NCBI GenBank assembly: GCA_030770425.1
Contig: JASJFT010000156.1
Coordinates: 1 to 64,000 of the forward strand
DNA length: 64,000 nucleotides
Source: Darksidea phi
Taxonomy: Eukaryota; Ascomycota; Dothideomycetes; Pleosporales; Lentitheciaceae
Direction: 5' to 3'
Of the stretch, positions 54,818-64,000 are shown piece by piece; position 1 is the stretch's first letter, and each line of letters begins with the position of its first letter. A program made the translations under genes and the position numbers. Below the pieces are notes generated by a model, which saw nothing but the letters and a program-made list of their open reading frames with translations, made no database searches and was not told the DNA's origin.

Positions 54818-57800
54818 ATGGCGACCAGCACTCCAACACCGCCTTCGACATCCCTGTCAACAACCTCTTACGACACGGCGCTCTGCGTTATCCCACCACA
54901 AGATCAATGTCTTGACATTGATAAGCTTCGATCGCTATACGATAAGGCGTACGAGAAATGGCCCCCTCACGTCAATATAGTCTATCCGTTTGTCGCGCCA
55001 GAAAGCCTTCCGCGGGCAAAATCCCAGATCGAATCACTTCTCAGCAACTTCGGCCACCTCAAAGCGCTTAGAGTAACCTTGGATCAACCGGGCCACTTTG
55101 AGCATCGAAACAACAGCACTATCTACCTTCGCGAAAGTTTGGACCCCTCTCAGAGCGCTCTAGAAATACTCCGGTCCGCTGTGCTTCGTGCAGTAGGACA
55201 AGAACCCACTCCGTGTAACTTTCACCTCACAGTGGGGCAATCGGAGGAGGAGAGTGAATCTACTCGTGGCTTTCTTCTGAACAAAGCACGGCTACTTCCT
55301 GCATTGACTTTTGAGATCGGCGCACTCGCCATTCTCGTTCGCGAGCGAAGTGCTGGCGCGGTCGGCAGGATGAAGCTTTGGGGCACCATTGATCTTCCAT
55401 GCCCTCAAACCTCAAGTGGCATCCGGATGCCAGAGTTCTGGCTACAAAATGAAGATTCCGAGCTCATGCAATCTGTTCTAGGAGACGAGGAGACGAAAGA
55501 CGGCGCATTGCGTCCTTCATTTTCACGTCGGGTACAGCCAGGAACAACCTACCACTTCAACCCAAATACCAAATTGTGGTCTCCAGCACCTTTCTCTACG
55601 CATGAAGAGCCGAGTCTAACTTCCTTAAGCATCTCCAGCTACAACGTGTTAATCGACTCCGAATACCCTCCAGCGCGAGATCGGGACCCATTACTAATTG
55701 GCACAATCCTCTCCGACGATGCACTTGCGGATGTTCTTGTTCTGCAAGAGGTTTCGGACGATTTTCTCTCGTCCTTGCTTGCTGAAGACGAGATACGGCG
55801 ACGGTATCCGTACACTTCGCATGGACCACCTTTTCAGTCTGACATTGGCCCTCTCCCAAGCCTGCGGAACGTCATCATTCTCAGCAAATGGAATTTTAGA
55901 TGGGAGTTTGTACCCTTTCATCGGCGTCATAAAGGAGCGGTTGTAGCTACCTTTTCCTCGGTCGATGAAGAGGCGCTACCGTTCGTTGTGGCCGGCGTTC
56001 ATTTGACGTGCGGATTGACCGACGGCTCTGTTGCGGCGAAGAAAGTGCAGTTAGACAACCTCATGGACCACCTCAAGCGACAATATCCCTCAAATCCTTG
56101 GATCGTTGCTGGCGACTTCAATATTACTACTTCAAAATACACCATCGAAGAAGCAGTGAAGAACAAATCAATCTCGCAGCAAACAGTTAGGACTCTAGAG
56201 GCTATCGAGACAGATATGTCTGAAGCCGCTCTACTTGACACCTGGGCTGTGGCCCGTGTAGAGGGTGCTGGCGATTTTGAGACCATGGATCCGAACGACT
56301 TATTCGAAGGTGAAGAGGGCGCAACCTTCAACCCACGCGAGAACGCACTCGCAGCTGCGACTTCAGGGACCTCGAACAATAGACCTCAGCGGTACGACCG
56401 AGTCATGGTTCGCTCTCAAGGCCGTTTTGACGTCACTAGTTTCCGTCATTTCGGATTACCAGCGACCGTTGAGGGCGTCACTTCAGTACCTAGTGATCAC
56501 TTTGGCATTCACACCTCGTTCAATGTCCGCCGTGGCTGGCCTCAACAGTCTGCAGAGAGCCCAGATCTTTTCAAACGTTTTCCGGTAGAGCACCGCTGTG
56601 CTCCACTATCTCTATCGAGTTCCCGCAATCTACTGGAGACGTTGGCGAGGCGGTCAGTCTTCCCGACGTCGGAGGAAGAGCAGAGCTACAAAGATGCCTT
56701 AACTCTGATTAAAGATGTTCTAGTTGGCTCGTCGAGTGACGAAGACTCAACTGTGTCCGATGTTCCAATGGTTATTGTTCCAGTCGGCTCATACGCTCTT
56801 GGTGTCTGGACCACCACGTCTGATATTGACTGCCTTTGCATCGGCTCCATTAGCTCCAAAACTTTCTTTAGATTGGCAATTCAGCGCCTCCGCAGGGCTC
56901 AGTCCCAAGGAGTGCGGCTCCTTCGTATGGTGCGCGCCAATACTGGCACCATGCTTGAGCTATCCATCAACGGAGTTAACATGGACCTGCAATACTGCCC
57001 AGCGGCGAGTGTTGTCCAAAGGTAAGTCGTATGGTTCGACGGCAAGATTTTGCTAACATACTCCTAGATGGAATGAGTTCCATAGCCTACATCCTTCAGA
57101 CCCCGTTTTCAATCTTGCAATGCTTTCACTTCGCAAACTGAAACCCATTCGCGACCTTAACTACATTCAACGAACTATCCCCTCTATGGCATCTTTTCGC
57201 TTGGCGTACCACTTCATCAAACTTTGGGCTGTCGAGCGCGGTATTTACTCAGCGAAGTTCGGATACCTTAGCGGTATCCACATAACACTGATGTTGTCCT
57301 GGGTATGCAAACGGTTGGCTCACGACGCTGGATTGGTAAGTGCCGGTGACCTCGTCATCTCCTTCTTCCATCACTACGCAAACTTCGACTGGAAGCACGA
57401 CATGGTGTTCGACGCTTTCTTCCACAAGAAGATGCCACGGTATCAGCGAAGCGCGCGGGAGCCGATGGCGATTCTTGGCTTCCATGCACCGAACTCGAAT
57501 ATTGCACACACGGCTACTACACCCGGGCTGCAGGTGCTAATAAACGAGCTCAAGCGTGCTGATGAGCGCTTGTCCGCATCGGAAATGACATGGGATAGCT
57601 TTTTCAACCACCATGCGGACGCCGGAACAAATTATTTCCTTACCGCATATGAAAGCTACGTCAAGATCGACATCCAGTATTGGGGTCGAGCAGTGTCTAA
57701 GGGCAGGGGCCTCGTTGGATGGGTGGAATCGCGCTGTATTAATCTTGTTGTCGATATTCACAGAGCTCTGCCATATCTTTCCGTTCGGATTTGGCCAGCC

Positions 57801-58523
57801 CGGTTCGCCAGCAGCGATGCGAACGACACCGAAACGTATTATCATGGTTGCTACCTCATCGGTCTATCGCGCAATAGAGATAGTGATCTATCTGCGACCA
57901 AGGAGGATCGGGCGCATGCTAAGAATGCGATCGAGAAGACATTTGAGCGATTCCTCAGCCAAGTGCAGGCAGATGAGAAGTACTTCGATCAGAGTTCGTC
58001 CTGGATCGGCGTTTCACTTGCCAAACCGTCGGAGGTGAAGAGTTTGAAACTAGACGACCGAGAATGGGGCGACAACATTATGGACATCGAGCCAGATTCC
58101 GATGACGAAGACGAGCCCATCGACTCCGACGAATCAACCGACGCCCAAGCATCGCGCAAACGTTCCATTGTCCGCCCTGCATCCCCATTATCCAGCCAAA
58201 CACCCGTCTCAACAAGCAAACTTCGCCCCGCCTCAGACGTACTCAATCGTCTCCGCTGGGATCCGAGCCTTGATCCTAGCGATTACATTGTTGGATACGA
58301 AGATCGTTTTTTGGGCACAAAAGAGACGAGCTTGGAAAGGTGGAAGACAGAGCAGACGGACGAGGAGTTTATTCCTCAGCATCGTATTTTGTATTTCAAA
58401 AAGAGGGGCGATGGGTCGGGGCAAATCGTTTGGGAGAGGAAAACGAGGGTAGATAAGATATTTGGGAGTGGAGTAGGCAGCGGGGATGGGGGTAGCGGTG
58501 GCGCGGCCGTGAACGACGCGTAG
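54818..58523 (+). CDS. RNA-end processing fusion: 2H phosphoesterase, EEP nuclease, poly(A)-polymerase-like NTase, MJ1316 domain
   Basis: Exons 54818-57021 and 57068-58523 (46-bp intron) give 1219 aa. (1) The 2H phosphoesterase / 2'-5' RNA ligase domain (10-200) has motifs HVNI (His51) and HLTV (His136). (2) The endonuclease/exonuclease/phosphatase domain (~270-570) has SSYNVL, LQEVSDDF, AGDFNI and SDHFGI. (3) The poly(A)-polymerase-like nucleotidyltransferase (~630-1020) has GSYALG...SDIDCL (acidic pair near 669/671) and NMDLQY as the third acid. (4) The MJ1316/DUF504 domain (~1115-1205) has VLNRLRWDPSLDPSDYIVGY and HRILYFKKRG. Together these can open 2',3'-cyclic phosphate ends, trim, add nucleotides and sense cyclic RNA ends, so an RNA-repair role is likely. 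The start was taken at a good Kozak ATG; 54797 is an in-frame alternative. Confidence 0.88.
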
Positions 58524-58880
58524 AAGTGTTTATTGTTTGGTGATAATTTCTCATAGGACAGGATAATATTTTCCGCACATCATGAGTGCGGCTTATCTTT
58601 CGTCTCCCAGAGAAAAATTTCGTATTATCTACGTGATGCGAGATAATTGGATCATGTTGACAGAAAATTTGAGTCTCTGTGCGATTAGGAATACTATTAA
58701 GCCGAAAACTTCACTCAGTAAAGAAAGAAGCGCGTGACCAGCGTTTAGCTACTTGGTACGATAGACCGGGTACAACTTCGGCTCTTTCTCTATAAAAGCT
58801 CATGTGGGCTTGTTTATTGAAGCAATGGTATCAAGTGAGGAGTTCCACAACTGACGCTAGCGGAATCAGTCAACATCAAA
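58524..58880. other. intergenic, no gene seen
   Basis: This stretch lies between the RNA-repair fusion and the BTB pseudogene; nothing recognised. Confidence 0.4.
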
Positions 58881-59407
58881 ATGTCGGGATTACACCCTGT
58901 TTGAGCGAGTATCGCCAACCCTAACCGGTACGTTTTGAAGTAATCATCCCATTACATTTTTTCAGCGTACTAACAGGCAGTAGGCTAACGAAGGAACCGG
59001 TGAACATCTATATCGACAGGGGAGACGAAGCGGGAACTTTCTACCTTGCTAGAGAGGTCGCACTCAAGTCCTCTTGGCTTACGCATGCCATCAAGGGAAT
59101 TGGTTATAATTCAGTCCGCTTGGTTGAATATGAAGAGCAAACCATTCGGGACTATGTCCACTTGCTGTGCCACGGCACTATTCCCTCCCAGCCATCCGAC
59201 CCCGAGGATGAATTCGTCCGAGCAGCCAATCCCTGGATTCTAGGGAATGGTTTTAAGAAAGCATGCAATAGAAATCTGGCGGCCCAGGCCATGGTGGAAC
59301 GGATCAAAGAGAAGCAGTGCTGTCCTCCGCATCACAGCGTTCGATTGTTATGGCAATACTCGACACCCAGTTCCCTCATATGCGGTGTGGCTATTTCCGA
59401 TCCAGAT
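58881..59407 (+). pseudogene. BTB/POZ-domain gene with a premature stop
   Basis: ATG at 58881 (MSGLHPV) is followed by an in-frame TGA at 58902-58904. The same frame continues to 58927, where a 53-bp intron (gtacgt; branch TACTAAC; acceptor at 58980) joins in phase to LTKEPVNIYIDRGDEAG, FYLAREVALKSSWLTHAI, LVEYEEQTIRDYVHLLC and MVERIKEKQCCPPHHSVRLL. These are the BTB fold and following helices of fungal BTB proteins. The frame ends at 59407, short of the usual C-terminus; further family-like text may continue to ~59571 in another frame. One nonsense change near the start suggests recent inactivation, perhaps CGA to TGA. Confidence 0.6.
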
Positions 59408-59571
59408 TGATTAGATAACCAATACTTCGCCGTTTCCCCAAAATCATTCATTGGGGCTGTTGTGGTGGGGCTGGCCAAAGCCCGGGTTTCATCATCTACG
59501 ATCATGCTCGATTATACGAAATACTTGGAGCCGGAAGACGATACGGAAGCCAATATGGAAGACGAAATTTG

Positions 59572-60811
59572 AGTCAGGTGACAGCTGAACGCTACAGCTT
59601 AAGAGTACCAACTGCCACCAAATCGCCCATATTTGAGAGAGTACCTTCTTCCAGCATTTAAGCATCAGGAGGTTGTCGGTCCTGCGTTTAATTGAATGTT
59701 TCCTCGCGCGCCAGATACGTGCATCCATCACATTCTGTGAAGCTGAGAGAGGAGTGGCTCAGGCGCAAGTTCGATATGCTAAGCAAGGATACTTACACGC
59801 ATGATTAGCAATGGGTTCTTGTCGGCAGCAAGATATCATCGCAGCCTGACATTAAAGTGCAAGCATCGTGAGAAGGGTTGCTATTACGGGAAATAAGTCA
59901 ATTTTCAAATTGCCCGTCGAGCTAAAAAGACCGAGTAGCGCATTAGAGACGTAGTTTAATCGGAAGCACTTCCACTCTACAAACCAATTTGCAAAGCAGC
60001 ACCGTACCTCTAGAGCTGAAGCTTGTTCTGCAGGAAGAAAATTACAGTCCCTATAGAGTGGCTCTATGCATAATAAACGACGCGTTAGACTAGCTCACTT
60101 TCTCTATGTGCGACTGATATGTGCTTCACCGGAAGAGAGCATGCGGGTATCATTGGCCGTCATTTTTAGGATTGGTTTTTTAGGGCATAGCTACTTGCCG
60201 ACCTAGTAGTAAAAATTGGTCCGTTGCGGTATAGCTATATCTCCGTAGGAGTATTACGTCAGATTCATCCTTGCCTGCGTGCGTGCTGCGGTACTTGCCC
60301 GCAAGACAGCTTGCCCATCATCGCATCAAGCTCCTAAGATCTGAACCCAAAGGACGGGTACAGTGGCACTGGCCGCAGGTCTTTGTGGTACGCTAATGAC
60401 ATACCACAGTGGCAGCTGCAGTGCGGGGCACAACGTACGCGAAGACCAATATAGCCCGCTAAGGCGGAACCATGCATACGCCACATTACGGTGGAGGCCT
60501 GATCTTGTATTTCAAAGCATTAGATATTCTTTTAAAACGATTCCTGGCTAGGATCACGCATTAGAGATGCTTTTAAATTGATCCCTGGCTAGCATTAGAG
60601 ATGCTTTTAAATCGTTTGCAAATGTGCACGGTTCTCTAAACTGCCTGTCGGTCCGTAGTGCACAAGGCGAAAGCCAAAATTATTGGAGCTTTTAAACCCG
60701 CTCGCCGCTCCATAGATATCGCAACAACAGCAGTCAATTCTACGAGCTTTGCCATTCATCCATAAATTTACTTCGCACTACTACTTCCGCTGCTTCGAAT
60801 TCATCCTCAAC
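59572..60811. other. intergenic with a short tandem repeat
   Basis: No gene was recognised. The promoter of the following dehydrogenase lies at the right side. Confidence 0.45.
60519..60617 (+). repeat. imperfect tandem repeat upstream of the dehydrogenase
   Basis: Nearly three units of cattagagatgcttttaaat followed by tgatccctggctag, with unit lengths of about 34-41 bp. It ends about 195 bp before the start codon at 60812, so it could affect the promoter. Confidence 0.65.
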
Positions 60812-61820
60812 ATGGACAACAACGCTTTCACCACCCCCTTTCAATTCACTAGGTCACTCAAACGCGAGGTGTATCCTTCCATCGATCCCAAAAACCCAGT
60901 GCTCAGCGCTAAGGGTAAGACCATTCTGATCACTGGCGCCACAGGTGGCCTGGGAGGTGTAAGACGTCCCGTTTATCTTCGTCCCGTTAAATGCTGACTC
61001 CGAACGAATAGGAAGTGGCTCGTGCCTGGGCCATGGCTGGCGCCAAGGGCATTGTGCTTGTTGGACGTAACAAGGAGCTGTTGGCGGAGCCAGCCAGCGC
61101 CGTCGCGTCCATTAGCCCTTCGACCAAGGTGCTCAGCTTGGCCGCCGACTTGATCAACGAGACTGAAGTCGAGAACCTTTTCAAGAAGGCAGTTGATGCA
61201 TTCGGGACCATCGACGTTGTGCTCCACGCCGCGGGTAGCATGGTCGGCGGACCTGTTGGCGACCTCGATCCCAGTGCTTGGTTCAAAGACTACGAGGTTA
61301 ATGTGAAAGGGTCGTACATCCTCGTACACTACTACCTCAAGGCTGTCCAATCTGGCACTCTTATCATCCTTGGAACCCTCGGTTCATCCTTCACAGTGCC
61401 AGGAATGAGCTCCTACTCTGGCAGCAAGATGGCTTTGCTCAAGTTGGCTGAATATCTTGACGCAGAGAAGCCAAACCTTCGCGTCTTCACTGTGCATCCG
61501 GGCATTGTCGCTGTGACTGAGACAAACCGTGGTATGGTCGTTGACCAGCTCACTCCGTTTGCGCACGACAAAGGCATTCAGACCGGGGGATTGTCCCTGT
61601 ACCTTGCTCAACCCAAAGCCGACTATCTTAAAGGCTCTTTCGTCAGTGTCAACTGTAAGTCTCTGATTACAAGTTAAAAATTATCGGCGAATGCTAATCT
61701 TTTTCAGGGGACGTTGATGAGATGGAGGCACACAAGCAAGAGATCACTGAGCAGAAGCTACTCAAGCTCGGTTTCCTGGGTGCAAAGCTCGGTCCAGACG
61801 GTCATCCGTGGTCCGCATGA
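60812..61820 (+). CDS. short-chain dehydrogenase/reductase
   Basis: Exons 60812-60958, 61012-61654 and 61708-61820 give 300 aa. The Rossmann dinucleotide motif TGATGGLGG lies at ~42-50 and is cut by the first intron. The NAG-like motif reads LHAAGS. The catalytic Tyr184 and Lys188 are in YSGSK, after a Ser-containing strand LGTLGSS. It is a classical NAD(P)-dependent SDR of ~300 aa with a C-terminal extension ending HPWSA. The protein starts 22 codons into a longer frame; MDNNAFTTPFQFTRSLK fits the family better than the upstream part. The substrate is unknown. Confidence 0.88.
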
Positions 61821-62456
61821 CTGGACAAGTCCCATTCTGAGACGGCTACATTTTCGAATGAGAAACATGGGAAGAATACCTGGTAGAAGAGTTTACTTTG
61901 CTTGAAATGAAACCATCATTCGCGATGAGATAGCGTTTCTCACCAATCTGAAATAGCGCCACATGACTAGTATAGCTTGAGAAGACTTTTAACATGCGAG
62001 TGTTTCGGCACCAGAGCTCAGTTTTAATGAAGTGCCTGAGTACATTCAGCTACTGCACATTCGAGAGAAATTCGAATGTGCGTGTACTTGACCGCGTTTT
62101 CTATCTTCAGTGATGATGGGTGGAAAGACACAACGAGAACCGAAGTCTATGAACTTGAGCAATAGTATACGTCAGGATTTGAATCATATGAACATTGCCG
62201 TATGCATGGTCCGCGGAACTCAGCTCTCCAGAGGATATTCTAAGCTTAGAACCAACTCCTTGGCTCATGTGGCTCCTAAGGAGTTCCGAGACATGAAAAA
62301 AGCGATGGCACGTAGATTCTGGAAGTCATTGGCTGTAATCATGAACGCAATGTCCTCTTATTGGCTTCGACTAAAATAGCAGCTCACGCTCTCTCGATCT
62401 TCTCTTGACGTCGCTTTGGTGGGATCTCTATCTTTTCCCTGGTTTACTTTCTTGGT
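61821..62456. other. intergenic, no gene seen
   Basis: 3' flank of the dehydrogenase. An 89-codon frame at 62110-62379 has no family similarity. Confidence 0.4.
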
Positions 62457-63091
62457 CACTATGGTACCGTGCCCTCATCCTTGATTAGGGCAGCCTTGTT
62501 AAGAATCGGGGTATAGTATCAGGCACAGTATCAGGCATAGTATTAGGCTCAGTATTAAGCTTAGTATGAGGCTCAGTAACTAGCTAATATCAAGCTCAGT
62601 AGCTGGCTGATGCAGAGCTCAGCGGCTGGCCTATATCGAGCTTAGGAGAGTACCTTACTTAGTCGTATAAGATATATAGTTCTTATTATATTACAGCGAA
62701 GGGGGAGCGAGAGGTTAAGTATATAGTATTAAGGTTGTTGAGTATATGACGTAGAAAATTTCACGTACTAGCATGTGAACACCCGCGAACACCCGCGAAC
62801 ACCCGCGCGCCCTTAATACTACCTAACGACCCAGCTACTGAGCTCTGCCTCGGCCAGCTACCGAGCTCGATATAGGCCAGCCGCTGAGCTCTGCATCAGC
62901 CAGCTACTGAGCTTGATATTAGCTAGTTACTGAGCCTCATACTAAGCTTAATACTGAGCCTAATACTGTGCCTGATACTGTGCCTGATACTATACCCCGA
63001 TTCTTAACAAGGCTGTCCTAATCAAGGATAGGGGTTTTCCCCATCAAGGATCGGGCGCACTCATCAAGGATGAGGGCATGGTACCATAGTG
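62457..63091. mobile_element. non-autonomous DNA transposon-like element with long terminal inverted repeats
   Basis: The left end cactatggtaccgtgccctc is mirrored by the right end gagggcatggtaccatagtg. The inner arm, from about 62505 to 62640, is repeated inverted at about 62860-63010 with a single C/T change over ~135 bases. The right arm is longer because it has extra copies of a catcaaggat word. The centre (62650-62850) is A+T rich and holds three copies of aacacccgcg. No transposase is encoded. A TA duplication just inside the outer bases would fit Tc1/mariner mobilisation, but the exact ends are uncertain. The arms share words with the repeat at 215-310. Confidence 0.75.
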
Positions 63092-63618
63092 TAGGGATGG
63101 ACATACAAGGTGCAATACTGCTTGGGCCAGGCCCAATGGAGCTCACATTCAAAGTAACGAACCACCCTGGTATTCTCCCTCAAACGCAAGCAGAAATACT
63201 AACGACTACACAGCTATTCTACCTTTCCAAATACACCTGGGTGACCACCACCATCACATTGACCAAGACCTCGATGCTGCACTTCTACCACAGCATCTTC
63301 CAAAACGACCAGTTGGAAGACTCCACCTTCCGCTACTACCGCTGGTCAGCACTGGCCATCTACGCCGCCTCGGTGCTCTTCTGGCTCATCCACATCATCA
63401 TGGGTTTCGCTGAGTGCAGGTCGCTCGCAAAGGAGTGGGACAAGACGCTCCCAGAGACCTGCCTCGACGTGACCAAGCAGGAAATCGCCGACACCACCAT
63501 CAACACCATATTCGACTTCAGCATCATGACCCCCCCGCTGCCCATCCTGTGGTCGCTGAGGCTGCTGCTCCAGAAGAAAATCCGCATCACGGGCATCCTG
63601 GCCTTTGCCTTGATGTAA
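63092..63618 (+). pseudogene. Pth11/SAT4-like rhodopsin-domain membrane protein, 5'-truncated
   Basis: The gene fragment begins inside the family at GVGMDIQGAILL, directly beside the end of the TIR element. A 60-80-bp intron (gtaacg...ctacacag) leads to LFYLSKYTWVTTTITLTKTS and MLHFYHSIF, then ALAIYAASVLFWLIHIIMGF, ECRSLAKEWDKTLPETC and FDFSIMTPPLPILWSLRLLL. These match the central and later membrane segments of fungal Pth11-like receptors and SAT4-family proteins. The first two or three membrane segments are missing upstream. A 3' continuation past the donor at about 63616 was not resolved. It is either a gene cut by the element or a gene driven from within it. Confidence 0.65.
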
Positions 63619-64000
63619 GTGAAACTTGTTTTTCCCTACGTGCTTGCTCTCGCCCCATCTTTTCTCCGCGACGTCAGTCATAATCGGAATTCCACAACTT
63701 GTACGGCCAACTACCTTTCTTCTCCTTCTTGCATCTGTCGCTAACGATAGGAATTATCTCCTTTGCCTTTCCTTTGGGCATTCATCCTTTGCTTGGATTT
63801 CTTTGATCATGTCTGGGGAACTTGTAACGCGAGAAGAAGCCGTGTCCACACTTCTGGTCTACATGTTCTCTGGTGTCATCAGTTCGACCGAAAGGGAAAG
63901 GCGTGCCCTATGCGCTGATGAAAACAACATCCACTAGTTTCTCTTGGTCGGCAGCTTTGGAGGATATTGATGGGCCTGCTACGTCTGTTACTCGATATCT
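63619..64000. other. right edge, unresolved
   Basis: This may hold further exons of the rhodopsin-domain gene. A 104-codon frame from about 63626 does not match the family. Confidence 0.3.

Noticed and set aside
58908..58927. telomere-like aaccctaacc
   Set aside because: A single partial unit inside the first exon of the BTB pseudogene.
62110..62379. 89-codon frame before the TIR element, considered as a missing 5' exon of the receptor gene
   Set aside because: It is basic and polar, not a membrane segment, so it does not fit the family.
1..64000. tRNA, rRNA, CRISPR arrays, prokaryotic operons
   Set aside because: Looked for B-box-like words and regular spacer arrays by eye. Found no convincing tRNA or array; the genome is eukaryotic. 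A tRNAscan run would settle the tRNA question.

Overview
This window is nuclear DNA of a filamentous ascomycete, most likely a dothideomycete of Pleosporales type. The basis is gene content and gene structure. Genes are split by introns of about 43-160 bp with GT..AG ends and CTAAC/CTAAT-like branch sites, are dense on both strands, and belong to ascomycete families. Between them lie AT-rich or decayed stretches and mobile-element debris. Exon joins given below were worked out by hand by matching splice signals, reading phase and family similarity; none was tested against transcripts.

Layout. 0-4.5 kb: an AT-rich edge with repeats, a pyranose 2-oxidase gene and a decayed Tc1/mariner element. 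4.5-16.9 kb: a protein kinase, a CorA-like membrane protein, a methionine-permease-like transporter, SPRY and hemerythrin gene remnants, and a secreted class II haem peroxidase. 19.4-31.7 kb: an Atg22-like transporter, then a probable isocyanide-metabolite locus (a DHA1 drug/H+ antiporter, a Dit2-type cytochrome P450 and a divergent isocyanide synthase-TauD dioxygenase), then a Wss1-like protease. 33-47.7 kb: small housekeeping-type and unknown genes (mitochondrial protein, glyoxalase, MYND/DUF4470 protein, J-domain protein), mixed with relics of a pyruvate decarboxylase and a BTB gene. 47.9-58.5 kb: the most unusual block. A HeLo-pseudokinase gene and a kinase-ankyrin gene are divergent with only 234 bp between their start codons. 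They are followed by a fusion of 2H phosphoesterase, endonuclease/exonuclease/phosphatase, poly(A)-polymerase-like nucleotidyltransferase and MJ1316 (RNA-end recognition) domains. 58.9-64 kb: a BTB pseudogene, a short-chain dehydrogenase and a long-TIR element sitting at the 5' side of a truncated Pth11/rhodopsin-like membrane protein gene.

How genes may work together. (1) The HeLo-pseudokinase and the kinase-ankyrin protein have the domain logic of the animal MLKL/RIPK3 cell-death pair: an intact kinase opposite a HeLo protein whose kinase domain has lost its catalytic residues. The adjacent RNA-repair fusion makes this look like a conflict/defence island. (2) The isocyanide synthase, P450 and DHA1 antiporter parallel yeast DIT1/DIT2/DTR1 and probably make and export an amino-acid-derived isocyanide. 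(3) Pyranose oxidase makes H2O2 and the class II peroxidase uses it; they lie 13 kb apart.
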